From NCBI GenBank assembly GCA_944990035.1, contig CALYLX010000133.1:372001-436000 (forward strand): a stretch of DNA of 64,000 bases, given 5' to 3'. The translations under genes were made by a program, and so were the position numbers. The notes beneath the pieces were generated by a model. It searched no databases and was not told the DNA's origin. It saw nothing but the letters and a program-made list of their open reading frames with translations. Positions 47,216-60,077 of the stretch are shown here, one piece after another; position 1 is the stretch's first letter; each line of letters opens with the position of its first letter. This DNA comes from Clitopilus passeckerianus. Its lineage: Eukaryota; Basidiomycota; Agaricomycetes; Agaricales; Entolomataceae.

Positions 47216-49707
47216 ATGCGCCCAACTCGTAGTCCTTACAACGGCACTGAGAGGAAACTCGTCCTCGCTTTTGATATTGGTACCACTTTTAGTGGCATCG
47301 CTTATAGGTGTGTTTTTCCCGATGATCTATATCGAAGATCGGGGTAGCTGACGAGGATGGTTGTGTAGTATTCTAGATCCTGGTCAAGTACCTGAGATAA
47401 GAGGTGTAACACGGTGCGATACACTTCAACCAGAATATTATCAGATGTATGCTGAATTAACGTGATGATCCATAGATTTCCAGCCCAAGAAAAAGTCGGT
47501 GGCGACTCCAAGATCCCAACGATCATCTATTACGACCAAGCTGGAAACCCACGCGCTATAGGCGCTGAAGCTCTCCAAGAGAGCATCGCAGAGCTAGTGG
47601 AAGACGAAGGATGGGTGAAAGCAGAATGGTCGGCCTCTATTCTTGCTAGGTTTCTTATCCAACTAATCCTCCCTCTCCCAACAGGTTCAAACTCCACATG
47701 CGCCCTAAATCAATCTCCAAATCCGGCTCTCCCCTCGATATCCCCCCTCTCCCAGCCGGCAAATCTGTAGTAAACCTCTTCTCCGACTTCATGTCCTACC
47801 TCTACTCCTGCGCTCGCACCTATATCAAAGAAACGCATGCCAATGGGTCATCCCTGTGGGACTCTGTCGACCAAAAAATTGAGTACGTGCTGACCCACCC
47901 CAATGGATGGGAAGGCCCGCAACAGCAGCAGATGAGGCAGGCTGCCGTTATGGCTGGGTTGGTGCCGAATACCCCAGTTGGACATGGGAGGATCAGGTTC
48001 GTTACGGAGGGAGAGGCGAGTTTGCACTTTTGTATTCAGAATGGGTTGACGGGGGAGCCTATGAAGGTTAGTCATGGTTCATGTTTATTAGTGGCGATTG
48101 CTAATGGACGTATTTGTAGAATGGAGGCGGAATCCTCATCGTTGACGCCGGAGGAGGAACCGTCGATATTAGCGCCTACGGACAATCGTCCGAAACGAAA
48201 TTCGAGGAGATTGCTGCTGCAGAGTGTACGTTCCTTCCTTCAATCTTACTAGTACTTGATCATCGTCTGACATTCTATCAGGCTACCTGCAGGGATCCGT
48301 CTTTGTCACGAGTCGTGCTCGTGCATTCTTGAAAGGTTCGCAACGAACTCAGTTGTATCTCCTCGCAATACTTAACTACCCCCTCTCTATAGACTACCTC
48401 AAAGGATCCAAATTCATCGACGACGTCGACAGCATGACTACCGAATTCGACCGATCCGCGAAGCTAGCCTTTGAGAAGGCAGCCAACCCACTGTTCATCA
48501 AGTTTGGTGGGGCTCGTGATCGTGACTTGAAGCTCAACATTCGAGCTGGTCAACTCAAACTTCTTGGGTGGGTTTCCTAATCATCTCTACTCATTCGTCT
48601 TCGCAAGCCATGGCTGACTGGATATCGTGTTTGTAGGACTGATGTTGCGAAATTCTTCCAACCGTCAGTTGCATGTATCGTCCGTGCTATCACGGAACAA
48701 CGACAGAAAGCGAAGAAACCAATCGCTGTGCGTCCTTTCTTCCTCTCTCTCTTTCTCTCTTTGGTCTATTCGATTGACCTGAGGCGCATACAGTCTGTCT
48801 TCCTGGTCGGAGGTTTCTCCGCCAGTCAATACCTCTTCGACCAACTAAAAGGTGCACCCGAACTCGGTGACATCGACGTCTGCAGGCCAGATTGTCATCT
48901 GTACGTCTCTCCCCTCACACACCCCTCCTACCCACCTAACGAGATCGATTACGTACACCCAATAGAAATAAAGCGGTCGCAGACGGCGCAGTCTCCTTTT
49001 ATCTCGATCGCTGCGTCAACGTCCGCGTCTCCAAATTCGCATACGGCGTCTCATGCAACGTCAACTACTGCGCCTTCCTCCAGTCCCACCGTGAGCGTGA
49101 AACGAGCGTGTATACCGGTATCGACGGAAGGCAGATGTTGCCTGGTGCTTATGATGTTATTCTGCCCAAGGTTTGTTCGTTCTTTGACCATGCTAGAGTG
49201 ATCTGGACTAATCGGTTGACTGGAAAGGGAACTCAAATCTCGGAAACACACGAGTTTAGAGAGGCGTACTCTCGCCATGCGCCGCAGAGGAACTACTTGC
49301 AGGTCGTGAGGACGAGGATTATCGCTTATCGTGGTAATTCTACCAATCCTCAGTGGATGGATATCGACGAAGGTAAGGGCTTCCTCCTTTCCTTATTATT
49401 CACCCTCTAATCGTTCTCGTGACTCTCTACACAGACCAGTACACAACCCTCTGCTACGTCGAAGCTGATACGAGTCAACTCTGCAACGCACTCACCCCAG
49501 GGATCCATAATGGGCGTACATTCTTCAAGATGGATTATGAGATCATCATGTCCTTCGGCTTGACGGAGTTGACGGCGCAGATTTGTTGGAAGGAGAATGT
49601 AAGTGCCGATTCACTGCGAGCGCAGAACCCAGACTGATTCCTTTTCTTACTTTTAGGGTGTCGAGAGAAGAGGCCCGGCGAAGGTTGTCTACGACGCATT
49701 GGATTAG
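47216..49707 (+). CDS. Hsp70/HSPA12-like ATPase, paralogue 2
   Basis: Thirteen exons: 47216-47307, 47369-47413, 47476-47638, 47695-48066, 48120-48225, 48282-48335, 48393-48567, 48637-48727, 48794-48900, 48966-49170, 49228-49372, 49435-49598 and 49657-49707. They sum to 589 residues. ATPase signatures are intact: LVLAFDIGTTFSGIAYS, ILIVDAGGGTVDISAY and VFLVGGFSASQYL. THPNGW and TEGEASLHFC match paralogue 1. Four internal exons have exactly the sizes of paralogue 1 (45, 54, 175 and 91 nt), so the genes arose by duplication with introns kept. The donor of intron 3 (GTCGGC) and the GTTTGT and GTTCGC donors are weak. Cytosolic by default; client unknown. Confidence 0.92.
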
Positions 49708-51093
49708 GATAGGGGTCTAGAATCGCGGGTCGATTGTTCAACTGCCTCCATTACTCTGTACTTTTACTTGTGATTTTTACACACACTGTCCTTAATTTCC
49801 CAATTGTTTTTGAATCTTTCGAGTGTCTTCGGGAAGGATCTTGACATGAACATAGTGAGCCATTCACAGCTATCTGTATAACCCTGGGTCAAGGACGGGT
49901 GCATTCGCAAGGCGTGCTAGGGCATCTAATTGCCAACCCTGCCATGGCACTCGAGGAAGTCGTAAGACAACCGATCTTAGATATATATTCCTGTTCCGCC
50001 GGGCTATATTAACAACTTCTCCTCGACACGTTGAGCTTGTTTTGCAGCCGTCCTGTATAGATAAGGCCAAGCCCTGCAAATCTCTGGTCAGCGGACGATA
50101 AAGAGGGGCTAGTGAAGAATCATATGCGTGGATATGTCAGTATGTAGAGAACGAAGAGGATAAGACGGAACGAGATGCATTCTGTGGAGTTGTATCCAGA
50201 GTTTATGTGCATGCGATCCCGTTGACTTTCGGCGAGGGCTCCGGTGTGGGATGTTGATACCAGAATGGTTCTTCTAAATTATGGGACAACCTTGTGTACG
50301 AGGACCATGTTCGGCGCCTTCTTGTGCTGCTGGACTCGAAAAGGCGGCGTGTAGGGCATACAAGAGGTTTTGAGTTTCGTCCAGTTCGCAGAACTGTCAT
50401 CCGCATCAGGGGAATTTCGAGAAATGCGGGGGAACAAGGTGGGACCTGGAGTAATTCCTCCACTTGGTCAAACGCTGTCAAAAAACAGACGAGAAGTCGG
50501 TATTCCATACCCCTTCTGGTACGGCAAAATGAAAAGACAAGCGAATAGCGATCGGCATGGGAGTGATCACTGTAGCCGTTGACTGGTGTTGGACCGTGAT
50601 TATGTCGTTCGAACCAATGAGAAAAGTTCGGGGCCCCGCACCAATAGACTTCGCCGGTGTATTATCTCCAAATAACAAGCTGTCAAGGAAGCAACGATTG
50701 CATAATGGCATGCATTTGTGGAGTATTTTCGGTTGAAGCAAGAATAGAACTTGGTATACACCCAAGGTTTGCTCAGACTCTCGTAGTTCAAGCTCATGGT
50801 CAACGACGAAACATTCGAGCGAGCAAAGTAGACCCTATCAGAGCTCAAAAACATGCGCCAATGACGCCCCGGGCACGGTCCAAATGAGGCCCAGCGACGT
50901 CTGTCGGGGTGGAGGCTTGTGGGGAGAACGAGCACATGGTTGATATGGCTGATTGGAATTGTGGTAGCGAATCTGATGCAAGGATCAGCTGCCCGCCGTC
51001 GGGTGCAGTTTTTGTCATCGTCTATAATACCAACGCCCAAGGAGCCCAAGTACGGCTCAATAACTCACCCTCCTTCATTGGTTTCTATACGAG
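49708..51093. other. Intergenic, no gene supported
   Basis: About 1.4 kb. Several open frames of 60-150 codons occur on both strands without domain, signal peptide or splice support. Confidence 0.5.
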
Positions 51094-53971
51094 ATGGCAT
51101 CCTGGGCACCACGATACGCCTCACCTCCTCCTGTGGAATACCCATACAACGCTCAGAAGAATGCCTTGAGCGACCTGCCCGGAGTCAGCTATGCGTTGGA
51201 GCTGTTCCTTGCGTCGCATATGCACGAGAGCGAGGATTACTGCAACAAGAGCGACGAGAAGAAGGAGAGGATGTACTTTGCAACCGGATATGGCTTGATA
51301 CAATGTGTCAAGGGCCTCATGTCCTATGCCGATGAGGTATGCCGTTGTCGCTTCACTCATCTCCGTAGGGACACTTCTTGACTCGAACCGAACAGGACCT
51401 ATTGGCCGGTATCCACCATACAAAGCATGGGAATCTCATTGCGTCTCAACATCGCAAGAGACATGGATTCTTTGGCTCGGTTTGGAGTCATACCGGCCTC
51501 AGCAACCAGTCGGCATTCATCAAGAGCATGACCCCCATGGAACGACATGCTGAACTCACTTTTGCTGAGAGCTTGTTTGAAAAGGTCTATCTTCAATGCT
51601 TACTTTCAATTCTGCGCAATGTTGATATTTTACGAAGGCGCTACTGGGTATCGTCTACTCTGGCGACTGGCTCGCTTTCATCAAAGAAGCGTATGTTGCT
51701 CCACACCTTTCCCACCGAGCCAAACTGACCTCCCTGCTCGCCCAGACTCAACATGCGGACAACTATAACTGTGTACCGTCAGCTGCAGGCCTTCATAGAG
51801 GAAGCAGACGCAGCGTACGCCGCTTCCCTCGCACGAGGTGACTCACCCACTTCCTCTGCCTCATCTTCCTCCACCGACCTCAGCACCCCGGCTTCCTTCT
51901 CTTCTGCCAATTCGAACTCACAAAACTCAGATGGAACGCGCGCCACTGAATCTACCGCCCCCACCTCCGAGGCTGACACCGTCTCGCAACCAGCTACACC
52001 AATCACACCAAAGAAGAAGCAACGCGTTGAGGATCCGTCCATTGATGCCCACTTCAGGTCGGGTGTATACCTTGGGGCGGGGATGTGCAATATCATTCTC
52101 TCGCTCATGCCTGGTAAACTCCAGACACTTGTTGAACTGTTTGGCTACCACGGCGACCGCAAGGCAGGATTGGAGCTACTGATGCGCGCTGGTGGGTGGG
52201 ACGCTGATGAGGCTGAGCCTTCTGTCAGTACCTGTAAGCGAACATGTTCTGTCTTGCCCAGGATGAAATACTGATGATATGCTCGCCATTGTAGCTGAAG
52301 AAGGCGTCCGCCGCTCTATCTGTGACATGGCTCTCCTCATTTTCCACCTCGTCCTCTCCTCCATCACCGTCGAATGTATCGACATCCGCGTCGCAGCTCG
52401 CATCCTCGAGTGGAACCTCAAACGATACCCCAACGGTGTATTCTTCCTCTTCGGAGCCGGCCGCCTCGCCATCCAACGCTCTCAACCTCGTGAAGCTATC
52501 ATGTACTACTCCAAGGCACTCAAGTCGCAGACCCAGTACAGGAATCTGCATCACATCAGTTTCTGGGAGATCGCGATGGCACGGCTGTCGCTCTGGGAGC
52601 TTGGAGAGAAGAGGGGAAAGAAGAATGGGCAAGGTGTGAAGCCTGCTGAGAAGAAGGAGGGAGAGAATGGAAGGCAGGGGTCGACTGAGATCACGGAGGT
52701 TTGTGAGGTTAAGGAACAGGACGTCAAGGTTACCGAGGAAGAAGAGGAGTGGGCTGATATCAAGGACGATGTCAGCGGAAGTGCTGGCTGCTGGAGGTTG
52801 TTGGAGAAGGAGGCTACTGTTCGTCTTTCCACTTTCTCGTATCATCTCCTGACACTGATTTCGGTTTTGAATAGTGGTCCAAGGCTATCTACACCTACGG
52901 CCTCGCCGTCTGCCTTCTTGAGGAGTGGGACACCGATGTGGACTTCAAGGACGACAAGGCGCGAGAGAAGGCCCGCAGCGACAGGAAGAAGGAAGCTGCG
53001 AAGTTGATGGAACGAGTACCCGGCTTGAGGCAGAAAATCGCCGGAAAGTCGATTCCTCTTGAGGTATGTCCTTCCTCCAACTTCCCTACACATCATGCTC
53101 ATCAATCTTCATCCAGAAATTCGTCGCCCGCAAAGCCCGCAAATTCTCCTCCCAATCCAACCGTCTTGCTCTCCCCGCTCTCGAAATGGGATACATCTTC
53201 CAATGCATCGCACACGCTCCTCGCTCCGTCATTCTAGGCAGGATGCTTCCTGAGGTCCGGGATTTCATCAGCCACATCGAGCAATACAAGCCTGGCGCCA
53301 AGTCCCCCACTCCCGACAGCGGGAAGAAGCGCAAGTTCAGCTTGGGCAAGAAGGAAAAGGCGGGTCCGGATGCGTACGAGGGAGGAGCTGACGAGTTCTG
53401 GGATGATTATTGTCTCGCCGTGTTCTTGGAGGGCGTGTGTTTGAGGTATCTGGCGTACCCGGTTAGTCTACTTTCTTCCGAAGTTTGCACAAAAATGGAA
53501 TTGACTGGTGGTTATTCGATAAGGATCCCGATGCAGTCCTCAATCCCGATGACGTTGTTACCATGTCCAAGGAAGAGGCTGAGAAAGGCGCTGAGGCTGC
53601 GTTCAGGCTCGTCTTCGAGAATGGGCCCCAGATTGAGTTGGATCATCACCTGGTGTACTTCGCTCGTATGTGCCTTCTCTGCCTCTCCACTTAACCTCGC
53701 TAATGTGAAATATATCAGACTACGAACTCGGAAGGCTGCTGGCATGCAAGGAGGACGTAGAGGGTGCAAGAAGAGAGTTCGATCTCGTCCTCAGCGGCAA
53801 ACATCTGGAGGTTGGGCCAAGCGGCAAGAAGGGCAAGTACAGTCTGGAGGTGAGCCTTCCCAGTTCCTTTATTCGAGCGCATTTCTAATCGTTCTCTTCT
53901 TTCAGAACGCACTGCACATACGGACACATGCTGCTATGGATGCACTTGAGAACAGTCGGAAGAGGCTCTGA
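51094..53971 (+). CDS. IML2: IML2/TTC39-family outer-membrane protein
   Basis: Ten exons (51094-51336, 51396-51584, 51638-51690, 51746-52233, 52295-52818, 52875-53063, 53117-53461, 53524-53665, 53719-53849, 53906-53971) give 789 residues. The order of conserved blocks fits the family: GLIQCVKGLMSYADEDLLAG near the N-terminus, AELTFAESLFEKALLGIVYS, RSGVYLGAGMCNIILSLMPG, LVELFGYHGDRKAGLELL, NGVFFLFGAGRLAI, and C-terminal TPR-like helices (HYELGRLLACKEDVEGARRE). Two low-complexity Ser/Thr and Lys/Glu inserts lie between blocks. Yeast Iml2 helps clear cytosolic inclusion bodies with lipid droplets and is found on mitochondria, ER and nucleus. The role here is inferred from the family. Confidence 0.93.
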
Positions 53972-54811
53972 ACGATCAAATAGTTCGGACAGGGCATGGA
54001 TCTGGACGTCGTGGTTATCTATTCACTAAGCTATTACTATTTCTTTGATTCTTCGTTGTGATCTTGACCCTGACTGGCTCCCTTGTAAAATTACTTAATG
54101 TTCAAGATTATTCGAGTACTATGTAACATAGCACAAGGAAAGAAGAAATGTTGTGTACTGTGATGAGTCAAACCCCCGAAGATTGGAATGGGGATATCAC
54201 CTTCACCCGATATAACTTCTCCTTCAATTGAAACAGTTCTCTGCTTCGATTTTCTTACCCAGTGTGAGCAAAAGAGCTCGCTTCGTCTATACTCTGGGAA
54301 AATTCAGCTCACGAGTGCCAAATCCTCCTCTTAAACACCTCGAAACCGCGTCGATGACGCAGTTGACCACAGTTGCTTCCGAAGGGCCCGGTTGATTTTG
54401 CCAACGGTTGCATATCCGAACTCAGGGACTCTTTGCAGTTGACAAAAGGTTAAACGATGGCTCAACAATCTGTATGATCACAGAGGTCGTGAGCCAGCTC
54501 ACTGTGCTTAATCGAGAAAACATTCAAGCAGGTGCACGAAGCGCGGGATTGGCATGTTGAAAGACTGCTTTGCCTTATCCTTGTGAATCGGGCGCTGGCA
54601 GTCAAAACCAACGGAAGAATTGCAGAGGGCGAGATCACTGGGGAGGCGTAGCCTCCCTGGATGATCGAATCATTGGCACGAACAGTTTGTTTTACATGAG
54701 GCGGGTACCTTGTCCCTCTCAGGTTCCTTCGTAATGCATTGAATAACCTGGTCAACAATATCGCGTCCTCTCTCCTTTCACTCCACGCTCCTTTCACTTT
54801 CTTCCCTCCTG
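53972..54811. other. Intergenic, no gene supported
   Basis: About 840 bp. A minus-strand open frame (54851-54462) has no features and overlaps the promoter and start of the next gene. Confidence 0.5.
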
Positions 54812-56583
54812 ATGCCTTCTTACACGTATACTGTTGAGGATTATTCCCCATTGATCACATATTCCTCCAGCTGGAGTCAAGGCACGAGTAGTAGCGACAG
54901 CTTCGCATTTCGGTCAATCCTACTTCATTTCGTTCGCTGCTGGCAGGATGACTGACTTTTGACAGATATTCCCAATCATCATTCCAGGCAACGAATGTCG
55001 CAGGATCGACCGCCCGATTCTCATTCAATGGAACCGGCGTGCAGATATTTGGAGCGAAGCGGCCCAACCATGGGCTGTATCAAGTCACAGTAGATGGGAA
55101 TGCCAGCAACCCGTTGAACGGACTCGACGCCGGCAATTCCTTTCAGACCATCCTGTTTGAAGTCCATAATTTGCAATTGGGAAAACATGATGTTATCGTC
55201 ACAAATTTGGACCAGAAAAAATACTTGGATATAGACTTTGTGCGCCTTCCTCGCTGCCATTTCACATATGTTGTGTCTAATCATCAGTATTCTCTAGGTC
55301 ACTATAGACGGCGTAGTGGGCTCCGAGAGCGGAAACGTCTTTGTCGACACCGTTCAAGACTCAGATCCAAGCTTCTCATATCTTCCTTCTGACGACGCGT
55401 GGTCAGGTGCACCCAACAACCTGGGGACCTTCTCTGGGTCCAGTGGACAGTATGTCACATCCCCTGCTCTGCAATATCTGTAGCTAAACTTGATGATCCA
55501 GCGTTACCTCCAGCTCAGGCGCTTCTGTCAGCTACGCCTTCACCGTGAGTTCCTCATTTCCCTATTTTCCTTTCCTTGGAACAAACTCACATTCTTGACG
55601 TTCGTTAGGGAGACGGCGTCTCATTGCATGGACCACTCAGCATCGATGGCGCCCCTTATTCAGTTCAACTCGACGGGAAAACCATGCTGAACTCCACAAC
55701 GATCAGAGATCGTTACTGGCCTCAAGCACTCCTCTTTCAAGGCATGAACCTAGGTGAAGGCAAGCACAACATGCAGGTCTTCTATCAGTCCACTGCTTCG
55801 GGACAATTATTTGCCGTTGACTACGCCAACGTTTATTCGACTTCTCAATCAAGGTAAGTTGGCATTACGGTGTTGTTGCACCAGGCCCTAATTTCTCCTT
55901 CAAGTTCAAGCACCGGAAGTTCTGGTGGTCTTTCTGCGGGTGCTGCTGCCGGCATCACAGCAGCAGCTTTCATTATCCTCGCACTAATTGGTGCAATCGC
56001 ATTCTTGTTGACGCGCAAACGACAACCGCCTCAGAAAGAAGCTGTTGAAAAGACCGGCACCACGCCTCTCATGCATCACCAGGAATACACCCATCCAGAT
56101 TCGCAGACGGCATTGCCACGTTCTCAGTTTGGATCTGTTGTTTCGCATGGCAATCCAGGATATCATGCAAACCCATCCACCCCAGAAATGTCATCAGGAT
56201 ACTTGCCCACAGTCGCCACGCCAGGACACAGCTATGTGGATCCAATCCCGTTGAATGCGATGGCGACCAGGCTTGAATGGAGGCCAACAACTGCTGAGGA
56301 CGATGGTGGCCAGCGGGTGAGTGATATCATTATTTGTTCTTCTCAGCCGTGGCTGAACTGTGCGAAAATATAGATGACGGCTGTTGTTGACCCAGTACCA
56401 CGCAGGGATAGCCCGATCGGACCTCCTCAGAGACTGGGACCAAATGGCTATCCGTTGGAAAAGCGTTCTCGGAACGAACTTCACGTCGTTTCTAACGCGG
56501 ATGGCGAGGTTGGGTCTTCGGACCAGTTTAATCCTCCAGGCTACGCCCAGACAATACACTCAGAAGGAAGACGTTTTGTTTAG
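54812..56583 (+). CDS. Single-pass membrane protein with two beta-sandwich-like ectodomain halves
   Basis: Seven exons (54812-54912, 54966-55239, 55298-55449, 55502-55544, 55609-55853, 55905-56316, 56374-56583) give 478 residues. The N-terminal half holds two related segments (FSFNGTGVQIFGAKRPNHG... VTVDG and YAFTGDGVSLHGPLSIDGAP... VQLDG), like galactose-binding jelly-roll repeats. A Ser/Gly-rich stalk and one membrane helix follow (ITAAAFIILALIGAIAFLL, about residues 285-305), then RKR and a Pro/Ser-rich cytoplasmic tail. There is no clear N-terminal signal peptide, so the helix may act as signal-anchor. This architecture is common and uncharacterised in mushrooms; a cell-surface role is inferred. 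Confidence 0.87.
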
Positions 56584-57006
56584 ACTTGTTCCTCATGTAT
56601 CAATTCGATATGCCCCAATTTTACCACAGAATTGGGAACCCATCCTTGCGTGATCATGATGCCAACCTATATTCCCAATACCGATCTCATCTTCTCGCTT
56701 TCGCTTCACACCTTCCTGAACCTTTATCCCCACCAATCCCGGTCTGTAGACCCATTTTCCGCCGGTTTCGGACGACGTGGGAGGAGCACGAGCAAGGCTA
56801 CTTGAGTTGATCACAGCCTAGGCCGTCTTCACCCCAATTTGGCTCGATATTCAACGATCAGCAACGTTATGTGACAGGGACGACTATGTGCCAATGTCAG
56901 TATCATCACTATGACAGGTATAGGTAAATACTATATGTTCGGCCTTTTGTTGCTGAGCCTTTCCAAACGTGTTGTGAGCATTCTCTGCAAGTAAATCCAA
57001 AGGGCC
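56584..57006. other. Intergenic, no gene supported
   Basis: About 420 bp downstream of the membrane-protein gene. Only short open frames are present. Confidence 0.5.
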
Positions 57007-57047
57007 CGGTGACTTCTGGCTTTCGGGCCGAAAGCCAGAAGTCACCG
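57007..57047. repeat. Perfect 41-bp palindrome
   Basis: Arms of 20 bp (57007-57026 and 57028-57047) are exact reverse complements around a single G. It is in noncoding sequence and would form a strong cruciform or hairpin. Confidence 0.9.
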
Positions 57048-57280
57048 ATCTGCTCTGCCAGCGCTCGCCCTGATTTGACCCCCATGAACGCCCAAAGACG
57101 TTCGGTGTTGTGGGTGAGCCTTCAACTAGTGTTCAATGCAGCCTATTTGAATAACTATCGATTCAAAAGGTTTCTGCACTTCTTGAAATTCTCTCCCTAG
57201 CCGTATACATGGTTATTGAGTGGATTTCCGTCAGTGATAATGACTTTGTGAAATCGACGGCCATCGAAAAGCAGCTACAG

Positions 57281-57603
57281 GCAGCGTCTATGGCACAGTC
57301 TCCGCTCGGTATTTGAACTGTAGGAGCTGCCCTAGAACAGATTGCAAGATTGAAGATGTTTACAAGAACGGCAAGGTATGTTTTGAATGCCTTGAAAGGC
57401 AAGGCTCATAACCAAAGCTTTCCGTAGGTTGCTAAGCTCATATGCGCTGCTTCTCGCCATACAACGACCGTCCACGGAGATCCGTAAGTAGTCGAGCTCA
57501 CACTTGAAGCGTAGTCATCAAGCTACTTCACGATTCTAGGTGGTGGGATAAGACTTCAGACGGATGCTGGGTTTCTGAGGATTGGATGTTTTTTGAGGGG
57601 TAG
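57281..57603 (+). pseudogene. SH3-like cysteine-rich protein, 5' part missing
   Basis: Three in-phase exons (from about 57281 to 57375, 57428-57483, 57540-57603) encode SVYGTVSARYLNCRSCPRTD, then CKIEDVYKNGKVAKLICAAS and WWDKTSDGCWVSEDW, and end at TAG. The spacing of Cys, Tyr, Lys-Gly and WW/W resembles bacterial-type SH3 domains of small secreted fungal proteins. I could not find a signal-peptide exon in the right phase upstream, so it is either a 5'-decayed copy or has a start I missed. Confidence 0.5.
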
Positions 57604-58026
57604 ATTCGGCAGCCTCTAATGCATTGGTTAACAAGTTGAACCTTTTAATCTAGGATACTTTCCGCCCACATGTGACGAAAAGGCGTGAATTGCGTGGAAA
57701 CGGAGCTATGTATCTCTCGCTGGTAGTACTGGGTTACTCATATAATGTAGTCAGTTTGTATTCATGTCAATTTCAACGACAAGTGACATCAAAGCTACTG
57801 CAGGTACGTCGACGACTGAGAGTTTCGCCGATCAAATGAGGGTATTGTACGTTAACTTAAGGCCGAAAGCAATATGGGCTGGATCTTTATGAAAGGCGTG
57901 CTGTTCATGTAGCCTCGTTCGTACAGGTGTAGCCATATGCGAAGTTTGACCCTCCTTACCAACTGCTGGAGAAGGGGGCGGTCCAGCTCCTCATTACATT
58001 TCTACAAACAAAATGTTATTCACGTA
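57604..58026. other. Intergenic, no gene supported
   Basis: About 420 bp between the SH3-like fragment and the 3' end of the decayed NACHT gene. Confidence 0.5.
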
Positions 58027-60077
58027 TCAGATAGAAACCGAGAAACGTACGCTAAGATATGATACCATGTGATAGCGAAGCTCCCCCGGAATGATCTCCA
58101 AACTGCGACGCTTTGCCAAGTCACCCATATGAATCCTCTTGAGATACTCGTAATACGGTGCTTCGTCTGCCTGTAACGTCACTGAGATCGCCTTCTCCAA
58201 ATCTCTGCTTGGGCCAGCCAGGAACACATTATACTGATACAGCCAGTAACGCATTTGCCATATCCTGGGGAAGAGCTTTATCTCCAATGGGGTCTGCAAT
58301 AGTCGGATAAAGAGCTATTTCATATAAAGAATCGATGTGCGGGCATGTGCATCTGCCAACCTAGGAAAAATGGGCCAGCTCAAGATGGGTCAAATAAGAA
58401 GTTGAGCAAGGTTGTGTGGTATAAAACGGGTCTCCCATCGCTGATCTTTAGGAGGGAATGTAATTTCTGCAAGTGCCAATTGAGTTCCTCCGTCCCAATG
58501 AAAAGCAGGTCTTCTAGATTGTGGTAACCCCTATAGTTTAGATAGTGAAACTGTGGGTCAGAGTACCGGTCCCCGTCAATGGGTTGGAATGACACCCCGT
58601 CTATGGCAATTGAGAGGAGATCAATTGCTACTTCGAGTGTGCGGGGTCGTTAGGAGGAAAGATGTGCTGATACATCTCATCTAGCGCTGCAGATGGATAG
58701 TACCTGTCGCCTATGTTGCCATTGAGACCCATAATCGTCGTTAAACATTCCTCCACAGAATCACTAGACTTCAAATAGCCCACGACAACAGCCGCATAAA
58801 CGAAAGTCCCAGACGCTCTTTCAACAAGAGTGGTTAGGACATCCGTTGGTGGCCAAGATGGTTTATTGAGCCAAGGATGGGTATTTTTAATCGACAGGAA
58901 CTCGGACTGCAAAAATCTCCCGATATCCTGATCGATATCCTGTCGTGTATCCAAGTCGAGACGGGCTATATGAGGTTCAAATTCAGTCAGTTTGAAAATC
59001 TCGGAAATGTGGATCTCGGGTCTGCTGGCCACAAGAAGGCATAGGGGAAGGTTACGCTTCAGGATTACTGAGCCAAAAACGTTTAACAGCTCGATTTGCT
59101 CTCGAGAATCGATGATCTCGTCCAACCCGTCAATTATGACAACCTTGGGGTTTGAAAGATATATCGAGGACTCGGATGTCAGGCTTAACAAGGGCCTTTC
59201 GATGAGCACAGTCACTTGCTCCTGAATTGTCTTGTCGAAAATCAAACGATCCATGTCAATGGCTTTGCGGACATGGGTATCGAGACCTGGAAACGCCTGA
59301 GCCAGCTGGTAGACAATAGTTGGAACAACGTAGCGGTCTGTGTTACGATCCGGATCACTTTTCGATAAGAAAAAGGAGGCAGCAAGGTGCTGGGTAGCGT
59401 GCCACGTCTCAGCCAGGGTTTGCGCAATAGCAGATTTGCTTGTCCCTGCTGACCCATGCAGCCACATGATAGGTTTATGTTGTTCTGTCGCCCAGTTGCC
59501 AATCTCCTTGAGAACTTGGATTCGAGTCTCGTTGTAGCATCTAGGTGGGCTGAATCGCTCGCCCGAGTTGTGTAGGGCCCTCGCAACGGCAAGATCATCG
59601 AGCATCCCGAGTCTGTCTGCTCGCGCAATACTTGAATAAGATACGAGTCCGTTGGGGGGTACTCACTCACCAAGATCGTGGTCTTCTTTCAACGTGATGT
59701 TGGGGGCTGATAGGTAGTAATGAAAACAAAGAGCCCCTGAAATTACGATGATTAGGACGCAAATGCTAATAATGCCTAGCCCATTGGTCAAACGAAGGCT
59801 TTCAAAGATGACTTTTGTGGGTCAACTTACTATGTCCTGCATAGAGCTTCTTGACCTTGGTCTTCTCGGTGTACCGAGCCGCATTGACAGTACGCTGACC
59901 TAAACATGAGGAGGAGGTGCTTTGGGGATGACTCTCCGTATAGTGTCGGGCTCTGATATGGTTATCACCCGTTATACAAATGGAAGAAGAGGTGCAATCG
60001 TTGATGTAGGAGTTGGTATTGATGAACTCTCCGCCGTAAATGGAGACGGAGTGGTTGGGAGGCTCCTGAGCGTCCAT
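58027..60077 (-). pseudogene. Decayed NACHT NTPase gene with membrane-like segment
   Basis: From ATG 60077 the first exon (MDAQEPPNHSVSIYGGEFIN...) resembles the N-terminal leader of mushroom NACHT proteins. A stretch at about 59790-59690 encodes a hydrophobic helix (NGLGIISICVLIIVISGALC) but I cannot join it to exon 1 in frame with a normal intron. The NACHT part (about 59620-58631) has Walker A GSAGTSKSAIA (Ser where Gly is usual before Lys) and Walker B VVIIDGLDEI. A missing base near 58631 shifts the frame after PAHSK. The old frame resumes as VAIDLLSIAIDGVSFQPIDG, and TGA at 58380-58382 cuts NFLFDPS. Later text (YLKRIHMGDLAKRRSLEIIP) is still readable. No WD40 or ankyrin repeats follow. 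Confidence 0.75.
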
